Origin: Calothrix sp. NIES-4105
Lineage (GTDB): Bacteria; Cyanobacteriota; Cyanobacteriia; Cyanobacteriales; Nostocaceae
Length of the DNA: 64,000 nucleotides
NCBI RefSeq assembly: GCF_002368415.1
Contig: NZ_AP018290.1
Coordinates: forward strand, 1,677,470 to 1,741,469
Reading direction: 5' to 3'
Shown here: positions 53,788 to 62,730 of the stretch, one piece after another
How positions within the stretch are numbered: the first letter of the stretch is position 1
How the letters are laid out: every line of letters begins with the position of its first letter
Notes under the pieces: generated by a model
Told to the model about the DNA's origin: nothing
Databases searched by the model: none
What the model saw: the letters and a program-made list of their open reading frames with translations, nothing else
Translations under genes and position numbers: made by a program

Positions 53788-54768
53788 TTAATCTGACTGC
53801 GTTAACGTAGCGCTGTTAACAGAGTAAGGCAACTGCTCACCTTTGAGTCCTGCAATCAAATTTTCAATTGCCATATCTGCCATTTTTTTACGAGTTTTGT
53901 AGCTTGCGCTACCAATATGGGGGGCAATGACTAAGTTATTGAGATTTAACAATGGACTGTTGCTAGGAATAGGTTCGGGGTCGGTAACATCAATTGCGGC
54001 GCCTGCGATTTGATTAGTTATAAGCGCATTATATAATTCATCTTGATTAACAATGCCTCCGCGCGCAGTATTGATCAGAATAGCGCTTTGTTTCATCATT
54101 TCAAACTGCGTTCTCCCAAACAAATGATATGTATCACTCGTAAGTGGTGTATGAATAGTTACAAAATCAGATTGCTTTAATAAAGTCTCTAAGCTTACGA
54201 ATTGAGCGTTTAATCTATTTTCTAACTCTTTATTACAAGGGTTTCTACTGGTATAAATAATTGGCATATCAAAACCACTGGCACGACGGGCAACAGCTTG
54301 ACCGATGCGTCCAAAGCCAATAATTCCTAACGTGGCGCCTGTAATATCTGCACCCAATAATAAATCAGGTTCCCAGGTGTGCCACAATAAAGCGCGCGTA
54401 AATTTGTCTGCTTCAACAATACGACGCGCTGAAGCCATCAACAATGCCCAAGTCAAATCTGCCGTAGCATCAGTTAATACACCGGGAGTATTACCAATAG
54501 GAATTTTTCTCGCAGTAGCAGCACTTACATCAATGTTGTCGTAACCTACTGCCATCTGACTTATTACACGTAAATTTGTAGCAGCTTGAATTAACTCTTT
54601 GTCAATTTTATCGGTTAACAAACACAACAAACCATCAATACTTCTAACTTTTGAAAGCAACACTTCATATGTTGGAGGTTGACGTTCGTGCCATACTTCA
54701 ACTGACGCAAACTTTTCTAGTAAAGTTAAATCAGTTGGAAGGTTACGAGTGATGAAAACTTTGGGCAT
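53788..54768 (-). CDS. D-2-hydroxyacid dehydrogenase (glycerate/hydroxypyruvate reductase type)
   Basis: An NAD(P)H-dependent dehydrogenase that reduces glyoxylate or hydroxypyruvate, relevant to photorespiration. Rossmann motif GIIGFGRIGQAVARRASGF (about 147), catalytic Arg in INTARGGIVN, Glu in DVTDPEPIPSNSPL and His in VIAPHIGSAS. 326 aa, usual. It begins 20 bp after the hemD-like gene ends, so it is the second gene of that transcript. Confidence 0.9.
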   Translation of the reverse strand: MPKVFITRNLPTDLTLLEKFASVEVWHERQPPTYEVLLSKVRSIDGLLCLLTDKIDKELIQAATNLRVISQMAVGYDNIDVSAATARKIPIGNTPGVLTDATADLTWALLMASARRIVEADKFTRALLWHTWEPDLLLGADITGATLGIIGFGRIGQAVARRASGFDMPIIYTSRNPCNKELENRLNAQFVSLETLLKQSDFVTIHTPLTSDTYHLFGRTQFEMMKQSAILINTARGGIVNQDELYNALITNQIAGAAIDVTDPEPIPSNSPLLNLNNLVIAPHIGSASYKTRKKMADMAIENLIAGLKGEQLPYSVNSATLTQSD

Positions 54769-54788
54769 TGTGATGCTAGGGTCGAAAA

Positions 54789-55589
54789 TTAATTAAAGTA
54801 ATTAGTGATGGCAGTAGCAAATCCATCAAACGAGCTAAAATCATCAGCAATAATAGAGACATTTAACCCCAAGTTTCTAGCATTGGCGCCTGTATATGGA
54901 CCAAAACAAGCAATCAAAGTTTTTTGATAATCAGACTCATTATCAAACATTTTCTTAAAAGCGCTGACTTCAGCACTGCTACTAAAGGCAATCACATCTA
55001 CTTTACCTTGGCGGATCAAATCTAATTCAACATTATACATACTTTTATCCAAGCTGCGTGTTTGATACGCAATAACGGGAGTGACATTCATTCCCAAATC
55101 TGACAACCCAGCTAAAAAGTTAGGAATAACATCAGGTTCAGGAATGCCAATGACTTCCGGAACTGGAACCAAAATGTTTTTACCAGCTATATCAGAGATT
55201 TTTGCTAGTTCGTGAATAATACCCGTTGGACTTGGTTCTGTAGGTACCACATCAACTTCGGCGCCTAGAGTTTCAAGAAGTTCAGCATCTTTTCCAATAG
55301 CTGATAAATGCACCTGTTGAAGCATTGAAGTATCTATTTTCAGCTTTCGCATTCTTTGGGAAACAGCATCAATACCGTTACGACTTGTAAATGCTATCGA
55401 ATCATATGTATTAATTTTTGCTAAATGCTCATCTAATACAGTGAAATCTTCTAAAATATTAGTCTCAATTGTTGGCATAAACAGCGGCAAAGCACCTTGA
55501 TTTATCAACGCTTGTGATAGCCTCACTGCATAAACGCGCGGCGCCGTGATTATTATCCTCTTTCCGTATAAAGGTAGTTTACTATACAT
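54789..55589 (-). CDS. hemD: Uroporphyrinogen-III synthase
   Basis: Closes and inverts ring D of the linear tetrapyrrole to give uroporphyrinogen III. KRIIITAPRVYAVRLSQALI at the N-terminus, TSRNGIDAVSQRM (about 70), HLSAIGKDAELLETLGAEVDVVP and DVIAFSSSAEVSAFK with ACFGPYTGANARNLGLNV are characteristic. 266 aa. It precedes the dehydrogenase gene by 20 bp, presumably in one operon. Confidence 0.9.
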   Translation of the reverse strand: MYSKLPLYGKRIIITAPRVYAVRLSQALINQGALPLFMPTIETNILEDFTVLDEHLAKINTYDSIAFTSRNGIDAVSQRMRKLKIDTSMLQQVHLSAIGKDAELLETLGAEVDVVPTEPSPTGIIHELAKISDIAGKNILVPVPEVIGIPEPDVIPNFLAGLSDLGMNVTPVIAYQTRSLDKSMYNVELDLIRQGKVDVIAFSSSAEVSAFKKMFDNESDYQKTLIACFGPYTGANARNLGLNVSIIADDFSSFDGFATAITNYFN

Positions 55590-55841
55590 TTGTTTAAGAC
55601 GTATTAACTTCTTAATTAACTCCAGAACTTACCATAAGCTAGATTTGAAATAGAAGCAACTCGCACGCGACCTTGAAGCTTGCTGTTAGAACTAAGAGTA
55701 AGTAGGCACCGAGAATTTATTGATACATTGTGATTGTTAATGATTTAATTAACTTTTCTTAATCATAAATTTAACACTAACACGATATATTACATGTCTG
55801 TATGCATAATTTTTAACAATAAAGTACCTAATTAAGCCGCA
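55590..55841. promoter_or_regulatory. Divergent region between hemD and TolQ-like gene
   Basis: 252 bp containing both promoters. AT-rich; no clear operator or ribosome site was recognised. Confidence 0.3.
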
Positions 55842-56504
55842 ATGACCAGAATATTCGATGTTTTCCTCGCGGGTGGTCTTGTCATGTACCCCTTGCTAGC
55901 TTTATCGGTTGTAACTTTTGCTTATGCTGTAGAACGGATATGGTATTGGTTTAAATTAATTTTTCAGGAAAAACAGGTAGTGCATGAAGTTCTGACAGCA
56001 GCAAAAACAGACTTAGATAAAGCTTTAAGTTTTGCCGAACGTTCTGAGGGTTTAGCGATTGGTCGTGTACTTGCGGCGCCACTCAAGCTAAAATTAACGT
56101 CACCAGAAACATTTCACCTTGCTCTTGTAGCCGCTTTGGACAGAGAGTTTATTGAAATGCGTCGAGGTGATAAACTACTTGAAAGCATCGCGGCAGTTGC
56201 TCCTCTATGTGGTATTGTTGGAACTGCTAACGGTTTAATTACGGTATTTTACAATCTTAAATCTGCTGGAGCGGATAGTACTAATGTTCAAGCAGTTACA
56301 AGTGGTATTGGGCAAGCGTTAATAGCTTCGGGTGCAGGAATATCGCTAGCGGTAGCAGCATTTGTATTTCTTCGGACTTTCATAATTTTACGCGCGCAGC
56401 AGATGGACTACTTTTCCAAGGTTAGCAGTGAACTAGAATTAATTTATTTACACTCATTAAATCAGCAAATGCAGCCAAAGGTTATAAGTCAAGATTCTTA
56501 TTAG
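55842..56504 (+). CDS. MotA/TolQ/ExbB family proton-channel protein, without partner
   Basis: A three-helix stator protein of the ExbB/TolQ family. The first helix is MYPLLALSVVTFAYAVERIW. The conserved core is LLESIAAVAPLCGIVGTANGLITVF (about 113-137) followed by GIGQALIASGAGISLAVAAFVF (about 152-173). Such proteins normally couple the proton gradient to TonB or TolA with an ExbD/TolR partner; none is adjacent, the next gene being convergent. ATG start without a strong ribosome site. Confidence 0.9.
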   Translation: MTRIFDVFLAGGLVMYPLLALSVVTFAYAVERIWYWFKLIFQEKQVVHEVLTAAKTDLDKALSFAERSEGLAIGRVLAAPLKLKLTSPETFHLALVAALDREFIEMRRGDKLLESIAAVAPLCGIVGTANGLITVFYNLKSAGADSTNVQAVTSGIGQALIASGAGISLAVAAFVFLRTFIILRAQQMDYFSKVSSELELIYLHSLNQQMQPKVISQDSY

Positions 56505-56520
56505 ATATTATTTTTGCATT

Positions 56521-57102
56521 CTACCTTCCAAAGAAAAAAGAATGACCAGAACTATAAAACTGTAGTCTCCCGTATCCGAGAAATTGTCCATACGCTTTTT
56601 CTCCTGCGGGAAATGCTGTTACACCAAATAGATAAACACCAGGAACTGTAGGGTTTTGGACTGGTTTCATCGCGACTGTAATAGTTTTGCCTGGTGGTAT
56701 GGGAGGATTAAAAGTCATTGAGACGGTTCTTTCGCGACGTTGAGAAGTTACGTCAGAGAGTTCTAACTTTTGACCTTCTCTCCTGCGTGTTCCTTCAAAA
56801 GCAGAAGTACGTTTAAGGTCAAAGCGAATATTATCAACCCCTTCACGCTGGTTGAGTGTAATATGACGTAGAGGTTCAACGGCGTTATCTGGAACACTAA
56901 TCGTAAAATAATACGTGGCGCCCCAAACATACACATCATTATATGTAGTCGTAGTTTCAACAAGACGCGGCGGTTGATTAAAGTAAACCGTTCCTCGTAC
57001 TATAGCGGCACGACTAACTGAACTCAAATTTATTGAGTAACCAGCAGTTACCATCATCGAAAGTAACGCTGTACCAAGTAGATATCTAATTCCAACCCGC
57101 AT
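56521..57102 (-). CDS. DUF2808 exported protein
   Basis: A cyanobacterial DUF2808 protein: signal peptide (YLLGTALLSMMVTAGYSI), then YYFTISVPDNAVEPLRHITLNQREGVDNIRF and PPIPPGKTITVAMKPVQNP with GVYLFGVTAFPAGEK. These proteins are secreted or periplasmic and of unknown function. Its stop is 17 bp from the TolQ-like stop (convergent). Confidence 0.88.
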   Translation of the reverse strand: MRVGIRYLLGTALLSMMVTAGYSINLSSVSRAAIVRGTVYFNQPPRLVETTTTYNDVYVWGATYYFTISVPDNAVEPLRHITLNQREGVDNIRFDLKRTSAFEGTRRREGQKLELSDVTSQRRERTVSMTFNPPIPPGKTITVAMKPVQNPTVPGVYLFGVTAFPAGEKAYGQFLGYGRLQFYSSGHSFFFGR

Positions 57103-57246
57103 GTTCTTCCTGTAGAGGACAAACCCAAGCTGCTAGTTGCCTCTTATGTAATTATACGTAATTTCAGCTTGATATTCCTACTCTACATTTTATCTTGCCG
57201 TAGATAATTAAAGTTTTGACAAAATTTTCCAGCCAATATAAAGCCG

Positions 57247-57284
57247 TAGGTTGGGTAACGAAGCGCCGCTACACCCAACTTACA
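57247..57284. repeat. Second copy of GTAGGTTGGGT..ACCCAAC repeat
   Basis: GTAGGTTGGGT faces ACCCAACTTAC around a GC-rich loop, just downstream of the minus-strand hydrolase gene; possible terminator. Confidence 0.7.
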
Positions 57285-57289
57285 ATCTA

Positions 57290-58039
57290 TTACGGAATAA
57301 TTTCTATTTGTTCTAAATGTTGTTTTTGATAAAGTTGTTTATCGTGGTTTTGCCAAAAAATCGAAATTTTGGCGCCGACTTTTTCAGGATAGAAGCAGTG
57401 AAAGAAGTGACCTCCTTGAGGACATTCCCAAAGGATATCTTGTAGTTTGAGGTATTTTTCCCAGTCGTGGAGTTCAGGATAACTAACGATAGGGTCAGTT
57501 TTGCTACCACATACCATTAATGGTACTGTGACTCCTCCCTTGGGTAAATTTTCCCTTTGGTACATTGAGTGCATTAAGGGTAGATTTTCTAAATCTTTGT
57601 TTAAGTTATTTATTAATTTATTTACGTGACATGGAAGTCTATCGCGAAATAAGCTGTATACACTATTGAGTAAGACTTGAGTACGAGTCAAGTTGAACAA
57701 CTGACGCTGCTGATAATAGTGTACGTGCCACGTATTCGCTGGTTGTCCCGCTACTGCCAGTAACGTCAATGAGTTTACATACTGGGGATACTTACGAGTA
57801 AAAATTAGTGCAATTACTCCACCTATACCATGCCCAACTAAATGCATGGGATGACTATTTTTGAGAAAATTATGCAGTAATTCTACCGCAACATCAATTG
57901 AGGCAGCTTCATCAATGGTTTGAAAATATTCCCACTGTGCAATCCTTTTATACTGATTTAAATTTATTAGCAAAGGCATGTTTAGGCATTTTAAAGAGGG
58001 ACTACCGCTAACCCAAAGTACATCAAAATCAGCAGACAT
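57290..58039 (-). CDS. Alpha/beta-hydrolase fold protein lacking the nucleophile Ser
   Basis: A 249-residue alpha/beta-hydrolase. The fold is visible in HLVGHGIGGVIALIFTRKYP, SLTLLAVAGQPANTW, VPLMVCGSKTDPIV and a final CPQGGHFFHCFYPEKV with the His. The nucleophile elbow reads G-H-G-I-G-G where enzymes have G-H-S-x-G-G, so Ser is replaced by Gly and classic hydrolysis is unlikely. It may bind a ligand or act differently. Single gene, divergent from dps. Confidence 0.8.
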   Translation of the reverse strand: MSADFDVLWVSGSPSLKCLNMPLLINLNQYKRIAQWEYFQTIDEAASIDVAVELLHNFLKNSHPMHLVGHGIGGVIALIFTRKYPQYVNSLTLLAVAGQPANTWHVHYYQQRQLFNLTRTQVLLNSVYSLFRDRLPCHVNKLINNLNKDLENLPLMHSMYQRENLPKGGVTVPLMVCGSKTDPIVSYPELHDWEKYLKLQDILWECPQGGHFFHCFYPEKVGAKISIFWQNHDKQLYQKQHLEQIEIIP

Positions 58040-58387
58040 TTTATCTCCAATATTAAGTATCTAATGTATAGCGCAGTTATTCCCCTTGATAATCACCATC
58101 AGGTGTTATTGCTTAATGAATATTTATTTCAATAACTCCTAGTTAATATCATACTTGATGTCTATTGAAAAAAAGTTTAATTATAACTAAATCATTTTTG
58201 CCAAATATGACATTGACTACATAAGGCGCCAACTCTTGGGCAGAGACATGACATTAAAAACAAAAATTTGCATTACGGTTTGTAAGGTTTCAAAATAAAT
58301 TTTCAAGAGAATCAAATCGAAAAAACTGTTGTATAAATGGTATTAGAGGGTCAAACATTCTTTAGACCAATCAACAAGAGGTATAAT

Positions 58388-58942
58388 ATGAGTGCATCAC
58401 CAACAGTTCTACGCAATTTTGGTCAGGTTTACGATAATCCAGTTTTGTTAGATAAAAGCGTTACTGAGCCTGTTTGTGAAGGGTTTAATATCGCATTAGC
58501 AAGCTTTCAAGCTTTGTACTTACAATATCAAAAACATCACTTCGTAGTTGAAGGCGCCGAGTTTTATTCTTTACACGAATTCTTCAACGAAAGTTATGAA
58601 GCTGTTCAAGGGCACGTTCATGATATCGGTGAACGGTTAGATGGACTTGGTGGTGTACCTGTCGCAAGCTTTACCCAGTTAGCTCGTCTATGTTGCTTTG
58701 AACCAGAAGAAGATGGTGTGTTCTCTTGCCGTCAAATGGTAGAACATGACTTAGCTGCCGAACAAGCTATGATTGGATTAATTCGGCGCCTAGCTTCACA
58801 AGCAGAAAGTTTGGGTGACAGAGCAACCCGCTATTTATATGAACAAATTTTACTTAAAACCGAAGAAAGAGCTTACCACCTAGCTCACTTCCTAGCCAAA
58901 GACAGTTTAACCTTGGCTTACGTTCAAGCAAGCAACAATTAG
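58388..58942 (+). CDS. dps: Dps-family ferritin-like protein
   Basis: A DNA-protection/iron-storage protein of the ferritin superfamily that forms dodecamers and oxidises Fe2+. [59 protein letters not shown] holds the intersubunit ferroxidase region. The site has HHFVVEG in place of the usual WHIxG, which recalls the His-type cyanobacterial Dps proteins. I choose ATG 58388 ([17 protein letters not shown]); an ATG at 58337 would add 17 residues. 184 aa. Confidence 0.92.
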   Translation: MSASPTVLRNFGQVYDNPVLLDKSVTEPVCEGFNIALASFQALYLQYQKHHFVVEGAEFYSLHEFFNESYEAVQGHVHDIGERLDGLGGVPVASFTQLARLCCFEPEEDGVFSCRQMVEHDLAAEQAMIGLIRRLASQAESLGDRATRYLYEQILLKTEERAYHLAHFLAKDSLTLAYVQASNN

Positions 58943-58974
58943 AGATTTCCAAAAAATAAATTAATCATAAGAGT

Positions 58975-58997
58975 GGGATGGGCATCCTTGCCCGTCC
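58975..58997. terminator. Hairpin GGGATGGGC..GCCCGTCC after dps
   Basis: GC-rich inverted repeat 33 bp after the dps stop, related to the palindrome at 51811. No U-tract, but the position fits a terminator. Confidence 0.5.
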
Positions 58998-59185
58998 TAT
59001 ACCTTTATAAGTTGTCGTGTTTATTTTCAACAAAAAATATTTTACCGTACATTTGCACTATTTAAATTTTGCAATATTTTAATTTTGTAAATCACTTAGG
59101 GTTGCAATAATATAAGATTCTAGCTGTTGCCTTGGAAAGCACGTTTGATTGCTAAGTGGGCGCCTCGGTTAGGTAAGTTTTTATT

Positions 59186-59212
59186 ACCACAGAGGCGCAG
59201 AGGGCACAGAGG
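59186..59212. repeat. CACAGAGG-type dispersed repeat
   Basis: ACCACAGAGGCGCAGAGGGC followed by ACAGAGG; near-repeats of RCAGAGG. This motif is familiar from intergenic DNA of Nostoc-type genomes. Confidence 0.6.
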
Positions 59213-59225
59213 AAGAGGGTAATGT

Positions 59226-59741
59226 TTATCTTCCCATATATTGGCTTGCCATTCGCATTGCATCAGCTATATCAACATCACCGTCTCCATCCGAGTCTAA
59301 AAAACTATTGAGAACTGGGTTTCCACCACCTGAAGTACTGGCGCCTGATTGTAAAAACTTAAGTACTAATGGCACAATCATAGGTAACATTTGTTGAATC
59401 ATGTTTGCGTCTACACCAGTACGCTGTGATGCCATTTGAGCAACTTGTTGTGCCATTCCAGCTGAAAATATAGATGATACAGCGTCAGGGTTATGAGAAT
59501 TTCCGGCAAATTGATTAACAATATCTTGGACTACACCTGAACCTTCGTTTGCTTGCTTGTCTTGCAATGCGGAACGAACTTGACCACCAACAACTGACAT
59601 TATTGTTTGCATGGTTGAAGAGTCTGTGCCAGCATTGCCGCTTAGTTGTTCCACTGCGTTCATAATACCGCCAAGTTGACCCAAGCTACCTTGCTGGTTA
59701 GGGTTGGCAACTGCACCGAGGATTTGGTCGAAAAGTCCCAT
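59226..59741 (-). CDS. DUF937 protein with Ca-binding-like C-terminal loop
   Basis: A Gln/Ala/Gly-rich 171-residue protein of the DUF937 family (YidB-related): GLFDQILGAVANPNQQGSLGQLGG, RSALQDKQANEGSG and QQMLPMIVPLVLKFLQSG are typical. The C-terminus adds LDSDGDGDVDIADAMRMA, an EF-hand/dockerin-like calcium loop. Function unknown. ATG start with GGAG upstream (GGAGACGACATG). Confidence 0.85.
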   Translation of the reverse strand: MGLFDQILGAVANPNQQGSLGQLGGIMNAVEQLSGNAGTDSSTMQTIMSVVGGQVRSALQDKQANEGSGVVQDIVNQFAGNSHNPDAVSSIFSAGMAQQVAQMASQRTGVDANMIQQMLPMIVPLVLKFLQSGASTSGGGNPVLNSFLDSDGDGDVDIADAMRMASQYMGR

Positions 59742-59955
59742 GTCGTCTCCTTTAATTGTCCCACGTGACTAATTGATTCTTACATATCATTCGCATATTG
59801 CTACTGACTATTAATTAAAAAATAAGCAATTATAGGTATAGATAAAATCTAATGAGTAACTTTACCTAAGTCGAAAGGGTGAAGCGCTTTTTTACTTTTA
59901 TATGCCAGTGTATATAGAAAATATGAATCTAGCTATATTTTAGCTATATAATAAT

Positions 59956-60303
59956 ATGGGTAAAAAATCAGAACAGTCTAAAGATATACGTCTTGCTGCA
60001 ACAACTCGTATTTGGGGATGTACTGTTGTAATTTTAGCAATTAGTGTGCCTTTATCAATTCCTCTACGTAATTCATTAATTCCGCTTGCTGCTCTTGCAG
60101 GCGCCACAGTTGGTACAGTAGCAGTATGGCGTGACGATAGAAAATCTAAAGGCTATATGGCGCCGCAACAAGTCGAATTACTAGAACAGCGGATTCGAGA
60201 TTTAGAAGCAATAGTGAGCAGTGAAGACTATGATTTAAAAGCGCGACTCAAACAGCTTGAGTCTAACAATAACGGTAACGGAAAGTATTACGACAAGAAA
60301 TAG
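59956..60303 (+). CDS. Small membrane protein with C-terminal coiled coil
   Basis: 115 residues: two membrane helices (about 22-40 and 45-62; WGCTVVILAISVPLSIPL, LIPLAALAGATVGTVAVW), then QQVELLEQRIRDLEAIV, a coiled coil. Not recognised as a named family. It is followed by a heptamer-repeat remnant (60308-60345). Confidence 0.65.
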   Translation: MGKKSEQSKDIRLAATTRIWGCTVVILAISVPLSIPLRNSLIPLAALAGATVGTVAVWRDDRKSKGYMAPQQVELLEQRIRDLEAIVSSEDYDLKARLKQLESNNNGNGKYYDKK

Positions 60304-60448
60304 TCAAGAGTGCTGAGTAAAGATTATAGTATATCTACTCAGCAATGTTTATGAAGAGATATTACAAAAGTTTCAAAAATATTTAGAAATCGTAGAATTT
60401 AAAAACATGGCTTTAAGGTAGAAATTAAGGCGAACTCAAGGGCAACTT

Positions 60449-60760
60449 ATGAGTAATATTCAAAGATATCGATTTGTCTGTACATTAACTTTCGGTGATA
60501 TCTACGGTCAAATCATTGTTTGGCTAATCACCATTACAATCAGTTTAGCTGCTGCACTAGCATTGATGGGCGCCAGACGACCTATTTACGCGCTAGCAAC
60601 AGTCGGACTTATTGTACTGTTATCACTACCGTTTTTACTATTCGCTTTCGTAACCACCTTATTGAACCATATTGAAGTGGCGCCGTTGGACTCAGCCACG
60701 AAAATGGAACCAATACCCGGTAACATTTCTCAGCAACAACCAGTACAAGCAACAAATTAG
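60449..60760 (+). CDS. Small two-helix membrane protein
   Basis: 103 residues with two long hydrophobic helices (IIVWLITITISLAAALALMG and ALATVGLIVLLSLPFLLFAF) and a polar tail. Not recognised. Its ATG follows CAAGGGCAAC without a strong ribosome site. It lies between the coiled-coil membrane protein and sdhA on the same strand. Confidence 0.6.
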   Translation: MSNIQRYRFVCTLTFGDIYGQIIVWLITITISLAAALALMGARRPIYALATVGLIVLLSLPFLLFAFVTTLLNHIEVAPLDSATKMEPIPGNISQQQPVQATN

Positions 60761-60887
60761 TTATATATACTTCAGTATATAACTTCAGTATATATTTAGG
60801 GGAAAGGTTTTTACTTTTCCCTTTACCCTTTTTCCTTTCCCACTCATACAATAGAACAGCAGCTCTTATTTGTATGCCAGATTACTT

Positions 60888-62615
60888 ATGCTTGAACATG
60901 ATGTAATTATAGTGGGTGGTGGATTAGCTGGATGTCGTGCGGCGGTTGAAATTGCGCGTCTTGACCCCAGTTTAAACGTAGCGGTAGTCGCAAAAACTCA
61001 TCCTATTCGTTCGCACTCGGTTGCTGCACAGGGGGGAATGGCAGCTTCTTTAAAAAATGTTGATACACAAGATAGTTGGGAAGCACACGCTTTTGATACC
61101 GTTAAAGGTTCTGATTATTTAGCTGACCAAAATGCCGTCGAAATTCTAACTCGTGAGGCGCCCGATGTTGTAATAGATTTAGAGCATATGGGTGTGTTAT
61201 TCTCTCGTCTTGAGGATGGAAGGATTGCACAACGCGCGTTTGGTGGACATTCACACAATAGAACCTGTTATGCTGCTGATAAAACAGGACATGCAATTTT
61301 ACACGAGTTAGTTAATAATCTTCGTAGGTATGGTGTCAAGCTTTACCAAGAATGGTATGTAATGCGTCTGATATTAGAAGAGGGTCAGGCAAAAGGTGTT
61401 GTGATGTTCCGTATAGAGGACGGGCATATTGAGGTAGTACGTGCGAAAGCTGTAATGTTCGCAACGGGTGGTTATGGTCGCGTTTATAACACCACTTCCA
61501 ATGATTATGCTTCTGCTGGTGATGGGTTAGCGATGACGGCAATGGCGGGTTTACCCTTGGAAGATATGGAATTTGTACAGTTTCACCCCACTGGATTATA
61601 CCCTGTTGGTGTGTTAATTTCTGAAGCTGTGCGAGGAGAAGGCGCCTATTTAATTAACAGCGAAGGTGAGCGGTTTATGGAAAGATACGCTCCTAGTCGT
61701 ATGGAACTGGCACCACGCGATATAACTTCACGTGCGATAGCTTATGAAATTCGTGCAGGTCGCGGTATAAAGCCTGATGGTAGTGCAGGGGGAGTATATG
61801 TATATCTCGACTTGCGTCACATGGGTAAAGAAAAAATTATGAGTCGTGTTCCTTTCTGTTGGGAAGAAGCACATCGGTTAGTTGGAGTTGACGCAGTAAC
61901 GGAACCAATGCCAGTTCGTCCAACTATACATTATTGTATGGGTGGCATTCCAGTTAATACCGACTGTCAGGTTCGCAGTGGCGCCGACTCTATTGTAGAA
62001 GGATTTTTCTCAGCAGGTGAAACTTCGTGCGTATCGGTACACGGCGCCAATCGTTTGGGTAGCAACTCATTGTTAGAATGTGTTGTATATGGTAAACGTG
62101 CGGGTGCAACTATCGCGCAGTATGTCAAAAATCGCAAATTGCCCAATATCGACTCCGAGCGTTATATAAAAGAAGCGAAACAGCAAATTCAATCATTACT
62201 CGACCAACCAGGCCCATATCGAATAAACCAAGTTCGGCAAGCGTTCCAAGACTGTATGACCGAGTACTGCGGTGTATTTCGCACCGAAGAACTTATGCAG
62301 CAAGGTTTACAACAACTACAAGAGTTCCAAAATCAATACTCACAAATTTATTTAGACGACAAAGGCAAAGACTGGAACACTGAACTTGTAGAAGCATTGG
62401 AACTACGCAGCTTAATGGTAGTCGGACAAATGATCATGACCTCTGCAAACCGTCGTCAAGAAAGTCGCGGTGCCCATTTCCGCGAAGACTTCCCGCAACG
62501 CGACGATAATAACTTCTTAAAACATACATTTGCCTATTACTCACCTGCAGGTATCGACATTCAATACGCGAGTGTGAGTATTACAATGTTCCAACCTCAA
62601 GAACGAAAATATTAA
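60888..62615 (+). CDS. sdhA: Succinate dehydrogenase/fumarate reductase flavoprotein subunit
   Basis: Oxidises succinate to fumarate with covalent FAD and feeds electrons to the quinone pool. [18 protein letters not shown] is the dinucleotide fold, [15 protein letters not shown] the FAD-linking His region, and [25 protein letters not shown] with ENR-like [10 protein letters not shown] the active site. [15 protein letters not shown] and [30 protein letters not shown] are also conserved. 575 aa. I take ATG 60888 over TTG 60870. The iron-sulphur subunit is not in the window. Confidence 0.95.
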   Translation: MLEHDVIIVGGGLAGCRAAVEIARLDPSLNVAVVAKTHPIRSHSVAAQGGMAASLKNVDTQDSWEAHAFDTVKGSDYLADQNAVEILTREAPDVVIDLEHMGVLFSRLEDGRIAQRAFGGHSHNRTCYAADKTGHAILHELVNNLRRYGVKLYQEWYVMRLILEEGQAKGVVMFRIEDGHIEVVRAKAVMFATGGYGRVYNTTSNDYASAGDGLAMTAMAGLPLEDMEFVQFHPTGLYPVGVLISEAVRGEGAYLINSEGERFMERYAPSRMELAPRDITSRAIAYEIRAGRGIKPDGSAGGVYVYLDLRHMGKEKIMSRVPFCWEEAHRLVGVDAVTEPMPVRPTIHYCMGGIPVNTDCQVRSGADSIVEGFFSAGETSCVSVHGANRLGSNSLLECVVYGKRAGATIAQYVKNRKLPNIDSERYIKEAKQQIQSLLDQPGPYRINQVRQAFQDCMTEYCGVFRTEELMQQGLQQLQEFQNQYSQIYLDDKGKDWNTELVEALELRSLMVVGQMIMTSANRRQESRGAHFREDFPQRDDNNFLKHTFAYYSPAGIDIQYASVSITMFQPQERKY

Positions 62616-62652
62616 TCAGGTGTAAAACTTTTCGTAGTCAGTGAAGTCCTTT

Positions 62653-62730
62653 AGATTCCCAACAACTTTTATAACAATCATTTATTTCAAAAGTTGGGAA
62701 TCTAGTTTTTTAGTTTTTTAGTTTTTTAGG
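62653..62730. terminator. Terminator of sdhA: AAAAGTTGGGAATCT inverted repeat with T-tracts
   Basis: AGATTCCCAACAACTTTT (62653-62670) pairs with AAAAGTTGGGAATCT (62689-62703), then three tandem TAGTTTTTT units (62703-62729). A strong intrinsic terminator 38 bp after the sdhA stop. Confidence 0.8.
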
